Assembly: GCA_039942715.1 (NCBI GenBank) | Contig: JBDVBY010000003.1 | Location: 62,001 to 126,000, forward strand | Direction: 5' to 3' | DNA from: JABDJX01 sp039942715 | Lineage (GTDB): Bacteria > Pseudomonadota > Alphaproteobacteria > Rhodobacterales > Rhodobacteraceae | DNA length: 64,000 bases | Shown here: positions 42,781 to 51,483 of the stretch, one piece after another | Numbering within the stretch: the stretch's first letter is position 1 | How the letters are laid out: each line of letters opens with the position of its first letter | Made by a program: the position numbers and the translations under genes | Notes under the pieces: model-generated | Databases searched by the model: none | What the model saw: only the letters and a program-made list of their open reading frames with translations | Told to the model about the DNA's origin: nothing

Positions 42781-42808
42781 GCGAGGACAACGGTTCCATT
42801 GTCCTCGC
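42781..42808 (+). terminator. Hairpin after the SBP-OmpA gene, probable terminator
   Basis: A 10-bp perfect stem (GCGAGGACAA with TTGTCCTCGC) and an eight-base loop, 26 bases past the SBP-OmpA stop. The tail is weak (CCAATTTCT), so termination may be partial. Confidence 0.5.
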
Positions 42809-42922
42809 CCAATTTCTATTCCCGTCTTGAAGTAGACTGATTCTTTACCTGGCTTGTGCTGCGGAAACCAAGTTACCGCATCGTTCACCGCCTAACGCCG
42901 CCTGACTCAATCGTACGGTCGC

Positions 42923-42962
42923 ACCTACGTAATACCGACGTCATACCTACGTTGTACCGACG
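42923..42962. repeat. Near-tandem 22-bp repeat
   Basis: ACCTACGT followed by two variable bases and TACCGACG occurs at 42923-42940 and again at 42945-42962, a period of 22 bases. The unit does not continue on either side. It may be a remnant or a binding site pair. Confidence 0.5.
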
Positions 42963-43042
42963 CGGCACCGAAGGCATCAAACGCCGATCTGGCCCCCTGC
43001 CGCTTCCCGCGTTATCCAAGGCTAGGCCAAGGAAAACCGCAC

Positions 43043-44068
43043 ATGACAAACACACCAAAAACTTCCGTCGAAGAAGACCAAACCGACGCGACATCGCGTC
43101 GCGCAAAGGGAGAATTTGTACGTGGAGTCAGTGGCTTCCGCCACACCATCGGTGACGCTGATTTCCCCGCTGAAAGCGGCCGCTATCACTTGTTTGTCGC
43201 GCTCAATTGCCCTTGGTGTCACCGCGTCACACTCGCACGCGGCGTGCTCGGCCTGAGCGACGCCATCACCATGGACGTCGCCTTTCCAAACCGCACAAAT
43301 GAGGATGATCCCGTCGCCCCAAACCTGTGGGAGTTCGCGCCTAATCGCATCGCAACTCTCACTGGCGCACGCCTTTCTGAATGCACCACAGAAACGGGTA
43401 CCGGAAAATTCTACCGTCTTACCAAAGAGATATATACTGCCGAAGGGTCGGATGAGCAATCCGTTCCGATCCTTTTTGACAAGCAGACCAAGCGTATCGT
43501 CAACAATGAAAGCGCTGAAATCATCCGCATGCTTAACCGCCACGCACAGGCTTTGGGCAGCAGTTTTTCAACCGATGACCGGCCCGACCTGTACCCAGAC
43601 GGCCCACTCAAAGACGACATCGAAACGCTAAATGACCTTATCTACACCACGATCAACAACGGCGCTTACAAAGCCGGGTTTTCATCAGATCAAGCGGTCT
43701 ATGCAACTGCCTTTAAGGCCTATTTCGATACGCTTTCAAAACTTGAAGCACGCCTCTCGGACGACCGTCCATATTTGACAGGCGACACATTCACAGAAGC
43801 CGACCTACGCCTGTTCCCTACGCTTTACCGACACGACCCTGTTTACTATCTGCGCATGAAATTAAGCGGCGCAAAAATATCGGATTACAAATACTTATGG
43901 CGCTGGCTCTGTCGCGTTTACGCCCTGCCCGGCGTTGCGCAAAGCGGCTCACTGATCCATTGTCGCCAAGGGTATTTCGGGCGCACAGGAAACGGCGTTG
44001 TCCCTCTCGGACCGTTAGAACCGATGCCGTATCCACAAGCTTACAAGCACCCGGAACTGGCGGACTGA
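43043..44068 (+). CDS. Glutathionyl-hydroquinone reductase-type GST (YqjG/ECM4 family)
   Basis: A 341-residue glutathione transferase of the Xi class. The N-terminal thioredoxin-like domain has the catalytic CPWC motif (C56 in LNCPWCHRVTLARG), followed by the DPVAPNLWEF region and a GYDFYRLTKEIYT-like part where residues differ from the family, then the helical C-terminal domain with DLRLFPTLYRHDPVYYLRMK and the LWRWLCRVYALPGV motif. These enzymes reduce glutathionyl-hydroquinones. The ATG has AAGGAAAA upstream. RppH follows after 42 bases. Confidence 0.9.
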   Translation: MTNTPKTSVEEDQTDATSRRAKGEFVRGVSGFRHTIGDADFPAESGRYHLFVALNCPWCHRVTLARGVLGLSDAITMDVAFPNRTNEDDPVAPNLWEFAPNRIATLTGARLSECTTETGTGKFYRLTKEIYTAEGSDEQSVPILFDKQTKRIVNNESAEIIRMLNRHAQALGSSFSTDDRPDLYPDGPLKDDIETLNDLIYTTINNGAYKAGFSSDQAVYATAFKAYFDTLSKLEARLSDDRPYLTGDTFTEADLRLFPTLYRHDPVYYLRMKLSGAKISDYKYLWRWLCRVYALPGVAQSGSLIHCRQGYFGRTGNGVVPLGPLEPMPYPQAYKHPELAD

Positions 44069-44110
44069 AACACCTTACGCTTCTGCCTCAAAACCCTTAG
44101 ATACGGCTGT

Positions 44111-44578
44111 ATGTCAAATTCTCTACCCTACCGCCCCTGCGTCGGCGTCGTCCTTCAAAACCAAGATGGACTGATCTTCACAGGCGAGCGCATCGACACA
44201 CCCGGCGCTTGGCAAATGCCCCAAGGTGGCATCGACCAAGGCGAGACTGTCGCGCAAGCAGGCTTACGCGAACTGCGCGAAGAAACCGGTGTTTCCTCCG
44301 ATTTAGTGACTGAAATTGCTGCATCCAGGGACTGGATCACCTATGAATTGCCCGATCATCTGCGCGGTAAACTGTGGAAAGGGCGCTTTCGCGGTCAAAA
44401 GCAGAAATGGGTGTTGTTGGCATTCTCCGGCACGGATGCGGACGTTGAAATCGTTCAACCACACCAGGAATTTGCACGCTGGCGGTGGTCGACACCAAAA
44501 GAGGTGTTACGCGACATCGTTCCGTTTAAACGCGATGTTTATGCGAACGTTCTGTCAGAATTTGAGGAGTATTTTTGA
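44111..44578 (+). CDS. rppH: RNA pyrophosphohydrolase
   Basis: RppH removes pyrophosphate from the 5' end of mRNAs and so starts decay. The Nudix box is complete (GGIDQGETVAQAGLRELREETGV read in parts, GX5EX7REUXEEXGU), with the PYRPCVGVVLQNQDGLIF start and the KGRFRGQKQKWVLL segment typical of RppH. It is 155 residues long. Its stop overlaps the ATG of the next gene by one base, so a secreted protein of unknown function is cotranscribed. Confidence 0.92.
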   Translation: MSNSLPYRPCVGVVLQNQDGLIFTGERIDTPGAWQMPQGGIDQGETVAQAGLRELREETGVSSDLVTEIAASRDWITYELPDHLRGKLWKGRFRGQKQKWVLLAFSGTDADVEIVQPHQEFARWRWSTPKEVLRDIVPFKRDVYANVLSEFEEYF

Positions 44579-45057
44579 TGATCCGAAACATATCCTTAGC
44601 ACTTACATTCTTGACGATTTCAAGCCCGGCATTCGCCTTGTCGTGTATGCGTCCCGATGTGGTATCAATGTTGGAATTCGCCCGCAAAAGCGAAGACGTC
44701 TACTATGTGATCAAAGGGCGCGTGACGCCCACCAGCCCGTACACGATCCCCGAACCAAAGAACGGCGCAGACAGTTCCGTGAGTACGCCTGTGGTGATCA
44801 GCGGTACGGGTCTTGGCCAGCGCAGTTTTTCCGTTCCGGTTGAGGTTGGCGCGATTGCCAAGTTGAACTGCCTTTCTGTGTGGTGTGCGGGTCCGCCGGC
44901 AGAGGGCGAACTTTTGATGATCCTGCGGAAATCGGATGAAGAACTGATTTTGGATGTTGGCCCCTGCGGTGGCACAGCCATTTCTTGGAGTGTGGAGGCA
45001 GAAAAACGTTTGTTGGAATGCCACCGTTCAGGCAAATGCGAACGCGGCGAATTCTAA
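44578..45057 (+). CDS. Exported protein, function unknown
   Basis: A 159-residue protein with a signal peptide (MIRNISLALTFLTISSPAFA) and a mature part of beta strands with eight cysteines (CMRPDVV, NCLSVWCAGPP, DVGPCGG, LECHRSGKC), so two or more disulfides are likely. It contains a LLMILRKSDEELILDVGPCG segment. I do not recognise the family. The ATG overlaps the rppH stop (TGATG), so translation may be coupled. Confidence 0.7.
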   Translation: MIRNISLALTFLTISSPAFALSCMRPDVVSMLEFARKSEDVYYVIKGRVTPTSPYTIPEPKNGADSSVSTPVVISGTGLGQRSFSVPVEVGAIAKLNCLSVWCAGPPAEGELLMILRKSDEELILDVGPCGGTAISWSVEAEKRLLECHRSGKCERGEF

Positions 45058-45473
45058 GGAAACTGCGCCGCGAAGCTAAAGGGGCTTAGGGACAAGGGAA
45101 GTAGCCCTCTTCAGCTCCGCGTAACGCACACCATTTACCCACCCTCACAAATACCGTTGCGCCCCCGCGCATTGGCAGCATCGTTACCCAACCAGCAAAC
45201 ATACACGCCCAAAATTGGCATCACTGGCTTACACAAAGGTCTCTCAAATGCGTCGCGTCTTGGTTGCGACACCTAGGACTGTGCGGGTGATCTGACCCTG
45301 GGTCAACGGCTGCAAGCGCTTACGCGTGATCGCAGCGTGAAAGCGGGCTCGTGTGCGTGATTGATACGTATAGCAAAAAGAACAAAACAAGAATATCATA
45401 GCGTGATGTATCAGGAATCAGTGATTATGACAGTTTTTTTGCGACTCGCTTTTGTTAACAGCAAAGCGACCTG
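45058..45473. other. dnaE2 upstream region without imuA/imuB
   Basis: This 416-base gap has no ORF with an SD. It includes a candidate LexA site (45380-45394) and a hairpin (TCGCTTT at 45447-45453 with AAAGCGA at 45463-45469) that lies 5 bases before the dnaE2 ATG. Elsewhere it carries short GCAGC-type inverted repeats of unclear meaning. Confidence 0.45.
45380..45394. promoter_or_regulatory. Possible degenerate SOS box (GAAC-N7-GAAT)
   Basis: GAAC and GAAT are seven bases apart; alphaproteobacterial LexA boxes are GAAC-N7-GAAC or GTTC-N7-GTTC. One mismatch; it lies 80 bases upstream of dnaE2, which is normally SOS-controlled. Confidence 0.3.
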
Positions 45474-48400
45474 ATGGGATTCGCCGAGCTTAACATCACC
45501 TCGAACTTCACTTTTCTCACCGGGGCCAGCCACGCCGAAGAGTATGTCGATCGCGCCGCCCTTTTGGGTCTAAGTGCGCTTGCAATTGCCGATGAAAATT
45601 CCGTCGCAGGCATCGTGCGCGCCCACACCCGCGTGCGAGAAATTGCGCGCCAAGTGAAAGAGCGGCGCGATGCTGATCTGATTGGCCCACCTGCGCCGGT
45701 GAGTGCATGGGAAGGAAAACGACAGGTCTTTGAAAGCTATCCCGGCGGGGCCACAAGGGCCAAAGAAGGCACGCTTGCGCCCGAGGAAGTGGAAGATTTC
45801 CTTGATGGTCCAAAGGCCGGGTTTGAAACCCGTGTCACACCACCTCCGCTGGATGCCAGTGCCGCGATCATGAACGTGCCCCGACTGATCCCCGGTGCGC
45901 GCATCAAACTGGAATGCGGGTTCACAGCTACCACACTGCCCCGCGACCGCTCTGGCTGGGGCGGCCTGTGTCGCATGATCTCGCGCGGACGGCTTAGGGC
46001 AGACAAAGGATCCTGCCAGTTGCGCATGGATGACCTGCTGGAGTTTGGCAAAGGACTCGCACTGTTGATCCACCCGCCACAAGCGCAGGGGACGCAAGGC
46101 GGCGGCGCATGGCAATCACAGGCGCAGCGCCTGACGCGCCGCTTTCCCGGCTCTTGTCACCTGATGATATCTCCAAAGTACGACGGTCAGGATACCCCCC
46201 GCTTTGACTGGCTTGCTAGCCTAGCCCACGACCTGAAGGTCCCCACCATCGCCAGCGCCAGCCCGCTGATGCACCATGGATCCCGCCGTAAACTGGCCGA
46301 TGTGCTGAGTGCTGTGCGCACGGGTGTTCGCGTTGATGATCTTGGGCGCACCGCCCTCGCTAATGCCGAACAACGCCTGCGCTCGGAGGATGAACTGCGC
46401 CGCCTGCTAGGGGATCACGCAGAGGCTGTGGATCGCACAAGCGTGTTGGCCAACAGCCTGAACTTCTCTCTTGATGAGTTGCGCTATGAATACCCTTCCG
46501 AAATTGCCAAAAGCGAAACCGCGTCCGAGCGGCTTTCTCGTCTAGCCCATGAAGGGCTACAATGGCGCTATCCTGCGGGTGCGCCCGAGCATGTGAAAAC
46601 CCTGCTGAACCACGAACTGACGCTGATCGCCAAGCTGAAGTACGAACCCTATTTCCTGACCGTCAACGACGTGGTGGCCTTTGCGCGCTCTCGCAATATC
46701 CTCTGCCAAGGGCGCGGCTCGGCTGCCAATTCGGTGGTGTGCTATTGCCTTGGGGTCACCAGTGTTTCCCCCGAAATTGGTACGATGGTCTTTGAGCGCT
46801 TTGTCTCAGAGGCCCGCGACGAGCCTCCCGACATCGATGTCGATTTTGAACATGAGCGCCGGGAAGAGGTGATCCAGCACATTTATGAGCGTTATGGCCG
46901 CCACCGCGCGGGCCTCTGCGCCACTGTCGTGCATTACCGCGGCAAACGCGCCATCCGTGAGGTAGGGCGCGCCATGGGGCTGACCGAGGACACCATCGGT
47001 GCGATTTCTTCCCAGCTTTGGGGATTCTTTAATACCTCTGGCATGGCCGCCCAACAGTTGCGCGAGATCGGCCTTGATCCCGAGGATCGACGGCTGAAAC
47101 AGACGCTGGAACTGATTTTTGAAATCCAAGGATTCCCCCGGCATCTGTCCCAACACGTTGGCGGCTTTATCATCACCGAAGGACGTTTGGACGAGCTTGT
47201 GCCGATTGAGAACGCCACGATGGAAGACCGCACAGTCATTTGTTGGGACAAAGACGACATCGACACGCTGGGCATCCTCAAAGTCGATGTGCTGGCGCTT
47301 GGCATGCTGTCTTGCGTGCGCAAAGCTTTTGATCTGATCGACCGGCATCACCAGATTGATTACACGCTTGCCACCCTGCCGCCCGAAGACCCGGCGGTGT
47401 ACGACATGTTGTGCAAAGCGGACTCGCTTGGCGTGTTTCAGGTCGAAAGCCGCGCGCAGATGAATTTTCTGCCGCGCATGAAACCGCGCTGTTTCTATGA
47501 TCTAGTAATTGAGACGGCGATTATCCGTCCCGGTCCGATCCAAGGCGACATGGTCCACCCCTACCTGCGCCGCCGTAACGGCGAGGAAGAGGTGCAATTC
47601 CCGTCAGATGAGCTTGGCAAAGTGCTGGGCAAAACCCTTGGCGTACCACTGTTTCAAGAACAAGCGATGCAGATCGCGATCGTCGGAGCTGGCTTTACGC
47701 CCGAGCAAGCCGACCGGCTGCGCCGCTCGCTCGCCACCTTCAAGAAACACGGCAACGTCAGCGAGTTTCGCAATCTGTTCCTGAAGGGCATGGCAAACAA
47801 CGGCTATGAAGCCGACTTTGCCGAACGTTGTTTTTCCCAGATCGAGGGCTTTGGCTCTTACGGCTTCCCCGAAAGCCATGCAGCCAGTTTCGCCCTCCTC
47901 GTCTATGCCTCTAGCTGGCTCAAATGCCATCACCCCGGCATCTTTGCATGTGCCTTGTTAAACGCCCAGCCGATGGGGTTTTACGCCCCCGCCCAAATCG
48001 TGCGCGATGCGCGCGAACACGGGGTCACCGTGCGTCCGCCCGATATCAACGCCTCGACCTGGGACAATATTATGGAACCTGACGGGCAAGGTAGCCTCGC
48101 ACTCCGACTGGGGTTTCGTCAGATCAAATCAATGCGCGAGGAAGAGGCCACGTGGATTGCTGCTGCCCGTGGAAACGGATATCTGTCAGTCGAAGATGTC
48201 TGGCGGCGCGCAGGTATAGAGCCACGACTTTTGCGCGTACTGGCGGAAGCGGATGTCTTTGCCTCGCTTGATGTAAGCCGTCGCGACGCACTTTGGGCTG
48301 CGGCCGCGATTGGGGCCGAAAAACCTCTCCCACTTTTTGCCGCGGACATGGACGGCGAAGGTATTATCGAGCCTGCCGCGCAGCTGCCGCAGATGACAGC

Positions 48401-48623
48401 GGGCGAACATGTGGTGGAAGATTTCGTCGCCATGCGTTTGACCTTGCGCGCGCACCCCATCGCCTTTTTGCGCCACAAGCTAACACCCGGCACACCTCCC
48501 ATTGCAGAGGTGGACGGCCCACCAGCAGGTCGCAGCATGCAAGACGCAAAGGGGCTTATGCGCACGGATGTTTGGGGCAGCGTGGGCTCAGAGCGCGCGC
48601 GCAGGGAAAGCGGGCGATCTTAG
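45474..48623 (+). CDS. dnaE2: Error-prone DNA polymerase DnaE2, truncated at the C-terminus
   Basis: A 1049-residue C-family polymerase. The PHP-like N-terminus (GFAELNITSNFTFLTGASHAEE), the catalytic aspartates in PPDIDVDFEHERREEVI and GILKVDVLALGMLS, and the DnaE2-type FQVESRAQMNFLPRMKPRCFYDL segment are intact. The family is 1060-1150 residues with a C-terminal OB fold; here the protein ends in DVWGSVGSERARRESGRS just after HPIAFLRHKL, without OB-fold sequence. It is missing imuA and imuB upstream. A strong SD is absent; a hairpin overlaps the expected position. DnaE2 with ImuB performs translesion synthesis under SOS control. Confidence 0.88.
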   Translation: MGFAELNITSNFTFLTGASHAEEYVDRAALLGLSALAIADENSVAGIVRAHTRVREIARQVKERRDADLIGPPAPVSAWEGKRQVFESYPGGATRAKEGTLAPEEVEDFLDGPKAGFETRVTPPPLDASAAIMNVPRLIPGARIKLECGFTATTLPRDRSGWGGLCRMISRGRLRADKGSCQLRMDDLLEFGKGLALLIHPPQAQGTQGGGAWQSQAQRLTRRFPGSCHLMISPKYDGQDTPRFDWLASLAHDLKVPTIASASPLMHHGSRRKLADVLSAVRTGVRVDDLGRTALANAEQRLRSEDELRRLLGDHAEAVDRTSVLANSLNFSLDELRYEYPSEIAKSETASERLSRLAHEGLQWRYPAGAPEHVKTLLNHELTLIAKLKYEPYFLTVNDVVAFARSRNILCQGRGSAANSVVCYCLGVTSVSPEIGTMVFERFVSEARDEPPDIDVDFEHERREEVIQHIYERYGRHRAGLCATVVHYRGKRAIREVGRAMGLTEDTIGAISSQLWGFFNTSGMAAQQLREIGLDPEDRRLKQTLELIFEIQGFPRHLSQHVGGFIITEGRLDELVPIENATMEDRTVICWDKDDIDTLGILKVDVLALGMLSCVRKAFDLIDRHHQIDYTLATLPPEDPAVYDMLCKADSLGVFQVESRAQMNFLPRMKPRCFYDLVIETAIIRPGPIQGDMVHPYLRRRNGEEEVQFPSDELGKVLGKTLGVPLFQEQAMQIAIVGAGFTPEQADRLRRSLATFKKHGNVSEFRNLFLKGMANNGYEADFAERCFSQIEGFGSYGFPESHAASFALLVYASSWLKCHHPGIFACALLNAQPMGFYAPAQIVRDAREHGVTVRPPDINASTWDNIMEPDGQGSLALRLGFRQIKSMREEEATWIAAARGNGYLSVEDVWRRAGIEPRLLRVLAEADVFASLDVSRRDALWAAAAIGAEKPLPLFAADMDGEGIIEPAAQLPQMTAGEHVVEDFVAMRLTLRAHPIAFLRHKLTPGTPPIAEVDGPPAGRSMQDAKGLMRTDVWGSVGSERARRESGRS

Positions 48624-48766
48624 TTTTGCATCGCGCCTCAGCGACGCGCTTACCTGTCAGGGGCTATTCCCTTCAGATCTCACCGACAGGATTTGATACA
48701 GCGCAAAGACCAAGCCCCTGATGCCGATTAAACTAGAGCCACAACGCAACAAACGAGGGCCGTACC

Positions 48767-49081
48767 ATGCTTGAAATCTCAACCGATAAAATTGTGCGTG
48801 TCATATTTCTGGCTCGCGAGCACGGCCCAGACAGCGATCACATGAGCGATTACATCTCTGGCTTAAACGCAGACGAAAAGTCGAGTCTTGTTGCGCTTCT
48901 TTGGGTTGGGCGCGAAACCTACGGGCCAGATGACTTTGACGCCGCAAAAAGTGCCGCCGAACTTGAAGCAACCGCCCCAACCGAACGTTACCTTTCCGGA
49001 ATTCCAGGACTTCCAGAGCATCTGGAGAATGGGCTAGAGCTTTTGGGCATCAATGTCGCAGACGCGGAAGACCACATGTAA
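48767..49081 (+). CDS. DUF3775 domain-containing protein
   Basis: A 104-residue acidic cytosolic protein fitting DUF3775: TDKIVRVIFLAREHG, ISGLNADEKSSLVALLWVGRETY and a C-terminal RYLSGIPGLPEHLENGLELLG segment. Function unknown; the family is common in Alphaproteobacteria. It is preceded by a 143-base gap that contains a 9-bp inverted repeat (48657-48665 and 48713-48721) at the end of the decayed dnaE2 region. Confidence 0.8.
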   Translation: MLEISTDKIVRVIFLAREHGPDSDHMSDYISGLNADEKSSLVALLWVGRETYGPDDFDAAKSAAELEATAPTERYLSGIPGLPEHLENGLELLGINVADAEDHM

Positions 49082-49243
49082 GACCTTGCAATAAGCGGGA
49101 AAACGCCAAATTGTTGAGGATACGCACACAAATAACTCGCGGAGGTAAGACTGTCTCTCAAATGCGGAAAACTGCGGAGCTTCGACCAATTCTTGCCGCA
49201 TTTGCCAGCAAAATTCCAACTCAAACGAGTCGGAAAGAACAAA

Positions 49244-49510
49244 ATGACATCACTTCTCGCACTAATCTCTTTGATCGGCACAGCTTTTGCAGGCTCGGGC
49301 GGCGAAGAGGGTAACAATGAAGAGCCTGTAGCTGAAATTTCTGAAGAAGAAGTTCAGCCAGCCATGGTCGCCGTCGAAACAGTCACCACAACGGTATCTA
49401 GTGTGCCGGAATGGGTCAGCGTCTTAGAGGCTTTGGCGACGGAACCGTTAGACGAAAACATGCCTGATGTGATTCAAGAAGATGACCTGGACGCGTCTTT
49501 CTTCCTCTGA
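49244..49510 (+). CDS. Small acidic exported protein, function unknown
   Basis: An 88-residue protein with a hydrophobic start (TSLLALISLIGTAFA) and a strongly acidic mature part (GSGGEEGNNEEPVAEISEEE and IQEDDLDASFFL, read in parts). A GGAAAGAAC precedes the ATG. I do not recognise it. The longer frame from 49193 has no SD. It stands alone between DUF3775 and tag. Confidence 0.55.
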   Translation: MTSLLALISLIGTAFAGSGGEEGNNEEPVAEISEEEVQPAMVAVETVTTTVSSVPEWVSVLEALATEPLDENMPDVIQEDDLDASFFL

Positions 49511-49558
49511 ACCCTAACAGACGTTAACTTCCAGACCTGAAACCGCTAAGCTTTGTTG

Positions 49559-50128
49559 ATGGATGCCATCGACAACAAAACCCGCTGTTTCGGATCTAAA
49601 ACTGATCTTTACGCCCACTATCACGACGCCGAATGGGGCGTGCCTGTGCGGGATGATCAAATGCTATTCGAGATGCTGATCTTGGAAGGCGCACATGCGG
49701 GCCTGTCGTGGGAAACGATCCTGAAAAAACGCGAGGGGTATCGCGCCGTTTTCCATAATTTTGATGTGGCCCGTGTCGCAGCTATGAGCGACGCCGAGAT
49801 TGATGCAGCGCTGCAAAACCCAGCCATTGTGCGGCATCGCCAAAAGGTGCCCGGCGCACGTAAAAATGCACAAGTCTTCATCGAAATGCAGGAAGAGTTC
49901 GGCAGCTTTTCAAAGTGGCTTTGGGATCATGTGGATGACACCCCGATCAAAGGCGATTGGGCAACGGGCGCAGATATTCCCGCCGTAACACCGCTGGCAA
50001 CCGCCATTTCAAAAGTCTTGAAGAAACGTGGGATGAGCTTTGTCGGCCCAACGATCATCTACGCTTATCTGCAGGCGGTTGGCGTGGTTAACGATCACCA
50101 CAAAGGGTGCTGGTGTTACTCACCTTAA
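49559..50128 (+). CDS. tag: DNA-3-methyladenine glycosylase I
   Basis: Tag excises 3-methyladenine from alkylated DNA. The 189 residues show YHDAEWGVPVRDD, LEGAHAGLSWETILKKR (the HAGLSW catalytic segment with the conserved E), VARHRQKVPG-like, and the zinc-binding C-terminal NDHHKGCWCY (H, C, C). The ATG at 49559 is used; a TTG at 49553 is a possible alternative. The last 9 bases overlap the transglycosylase gene in the opposite direction. Confidence 0.92.
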   Translation: MDAIDNKTRCFGSKTDLYAHYHDAEWGVPVRDDQMLFEMLILEGAHAGLSWETILKKREGYRAVFHNFDVARVAAMSDAEIDAALQNPAIVRHRQKVPGARKNAQVFIEMQEEFGSFSKWLWDHVDDTPIKGDWATGADIPAVTPLATAISKVLKKRGMSFVGPTIIYAYLQAVGVVNDHHKGCWCYSP

Positions 50129-51382
50129 CCGCTTGAGGATGTCATAACTCGCATACCCATCTGGCGTTAGACCCTGACTGCGCTGAAAGCCACGGATCGC
50201 CTGAATAGTGTTTGGCCCAATAATGCCGTCCACACCGTCGGTATTGAATCCGTTGCGGGTCAGCAGGCGCTGCATCTCTTGTTTTTCAGTGAAACGCAGA
50301 TTGCGATCACCGCGTGGCCAGCCTGATTTCAGCGGGCCATCGCCAGCGATACGGCCCGAAAGAAGACCAACACCAATTACATAAGCATCGGCAGTGTTAT
50401 AGCGTTCGATTACATGGAAATTCTTGAAAATCATAAAAGCAGCCCCTTGTGCGCCCGCCGGCAAAAGGATCGAGGCACTGCCGTAATTGGGCACCTTCGC
50501 GCCTCTCATGTCACGCACACCCAGATTGGCCCACTCATTTGGCGATTTCTTCACGCGCTCGCCGGTTTGCGCATAATTGAAATTACGCGGAAGCTGCACC
50601 TCAACGCCCCAAGGCTGTCCTTTGGTCCAACCAAAGCGCGCCAAATAAGCCGCCGTTGATGCTAAAGCATCCGTTGGATCATCAGACCAGATATCGCGCT
50701 TTCCGTCGCCGCGAAAATCAACGGCATAAGACAGATAAGACGTTGGGATAAACTGTGTGTGCCCCATGGCACCCGCCCAACTACCTGTCATGCGGCTGGG
50801 GGGCACATCGCCGGACTGGATGATTTTCAGCGCCGCAATCAACTGCGCTTCAAAGAACTTTCCGCGCCGCCCATCAAAAGCCAAAGTAGCAAGGGCGGGG
50901 ATGATCTTTGTGCTGCCGCGGAATTCGCCATACGCACTTTCAAGCCCCCAAACAGCGGTGACAACCTCGGCTTCAACGCCGAAACGCGCTTCGATTTCGG
51001 CCAGAACTTTACTGTTTTTGCGCAGCGCATCCCGTCCGTTTTTTACACGTGTTTCTGAAACCGCACTGTCAAGATATTCCCAAATCTGCTTGGTAAATTC
51101 TGACTGATTGCGGTCGCGTTTGATCACATCTGCATCATAGCGCACGCCTTGAAATGCGGAAATAAACACGTTGTCGCGAATGCCTGCTGCACGTGCACGC
51201 GCGCGAAACCCATCGATCCAGCGCTGAAAAGCCGCGTTCGAGACAGTTGTCTGGGCAATCACCACGGGTGCCTCCTCGCCCACAGCTGCGGGTCTAGGTT
51301 TTGGGGCGACGGATTTCTCGGGCGCGGCTTGCGCACCTGTCGTCAGGATAAGGGCCAGACATGCGGCCAGTATTGCGCGCAT
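50120..51382 (-). CDS. Lytic murein transglycosylase (MltB type) with peptidoglycan-binding domain
   Basis: A 420-residue exported enzyme. A signal peptide (ILAACLALILTTGAQAAPE) leads into an MltB-type catalytic domain with the glutamate in AVWGLESAYGEFRGS, then HTQFIPTSYLSYAVDFRGDGKRDIWSDDPTDALASTAAYL, read in parts. A C-terminal peptidoglycan-binding domain (LLTRNGFNTDGVDGIIGPNTIQAIRGFQ, in parts) follows. It cleaves glycan strands giving 1,6-anhydro ends. The ATG at 51382 lies 101 bases from the rnr stop. Confidence 0.92.
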   Translation of the reverse strand: MRAILAACLALILTTGAQAAPEKSVAPKPRPAAVGEEAPVVIAQTTVSNAAFQRWIDGFRARARAAGIRDNVFISAFQGVRYDADVIKRDRNQSEFTKQIWEYLDSAVSETRVKNGRDALRKNSKVLAEIEARFGVEAEVVTAVWGLESAYGEFRGSTKIIPALATLAFDGRRGKFFEAQLIAALKIIQSGDVPPSRMTGSWAGAMGHTQFIPTSYLSYAVDFRGDGKRDIWSDDPTDALASTAAYLARFGWTKGQPWGVEVQLPRNFNYAQTGERVKKSPNEWANLGVRDMRGAKVPNYGSASILLPAGAQGAAFMIFKNFHVIERYNTADAYVIGVGLLSGRIAGDGPLKSGWPRGDRNLRFTEKQEMQRLLTRNGFNTDGVDGIIGPNTIQAIRGFQRSQGLTPDGYASYDILKRLR

Positions 51383-51483
51383 TTTGATTGCACCATCTTG
51401 TTCTGCTCAACCCAAAGCGTAACTGGATTCGGAATGCATCGGAAGACGCAAAACTGTGATCGGCGAGGCGCTGCCGCACCTCG

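Larger units (their letters stand above)
42756..43042. other. Gap with a hairpin and a 22-bp repeat
   Basis: A 287-base gap holding the hairpin at 42781-42808 and the repeat at 42923-42962, then the start region of the GST gene (AAGGAAAACC before its ATG). No other gene is visible. Confidence 0.5.

Noticed and set aside
44560..44590. A further copy of the GAGTATTT repeat near the rppH stop
   Set aside because: The sequence GAGTATTTTTGATGATC lacks the AGATGAAG half and is simply the end of the rppH coding sequence.
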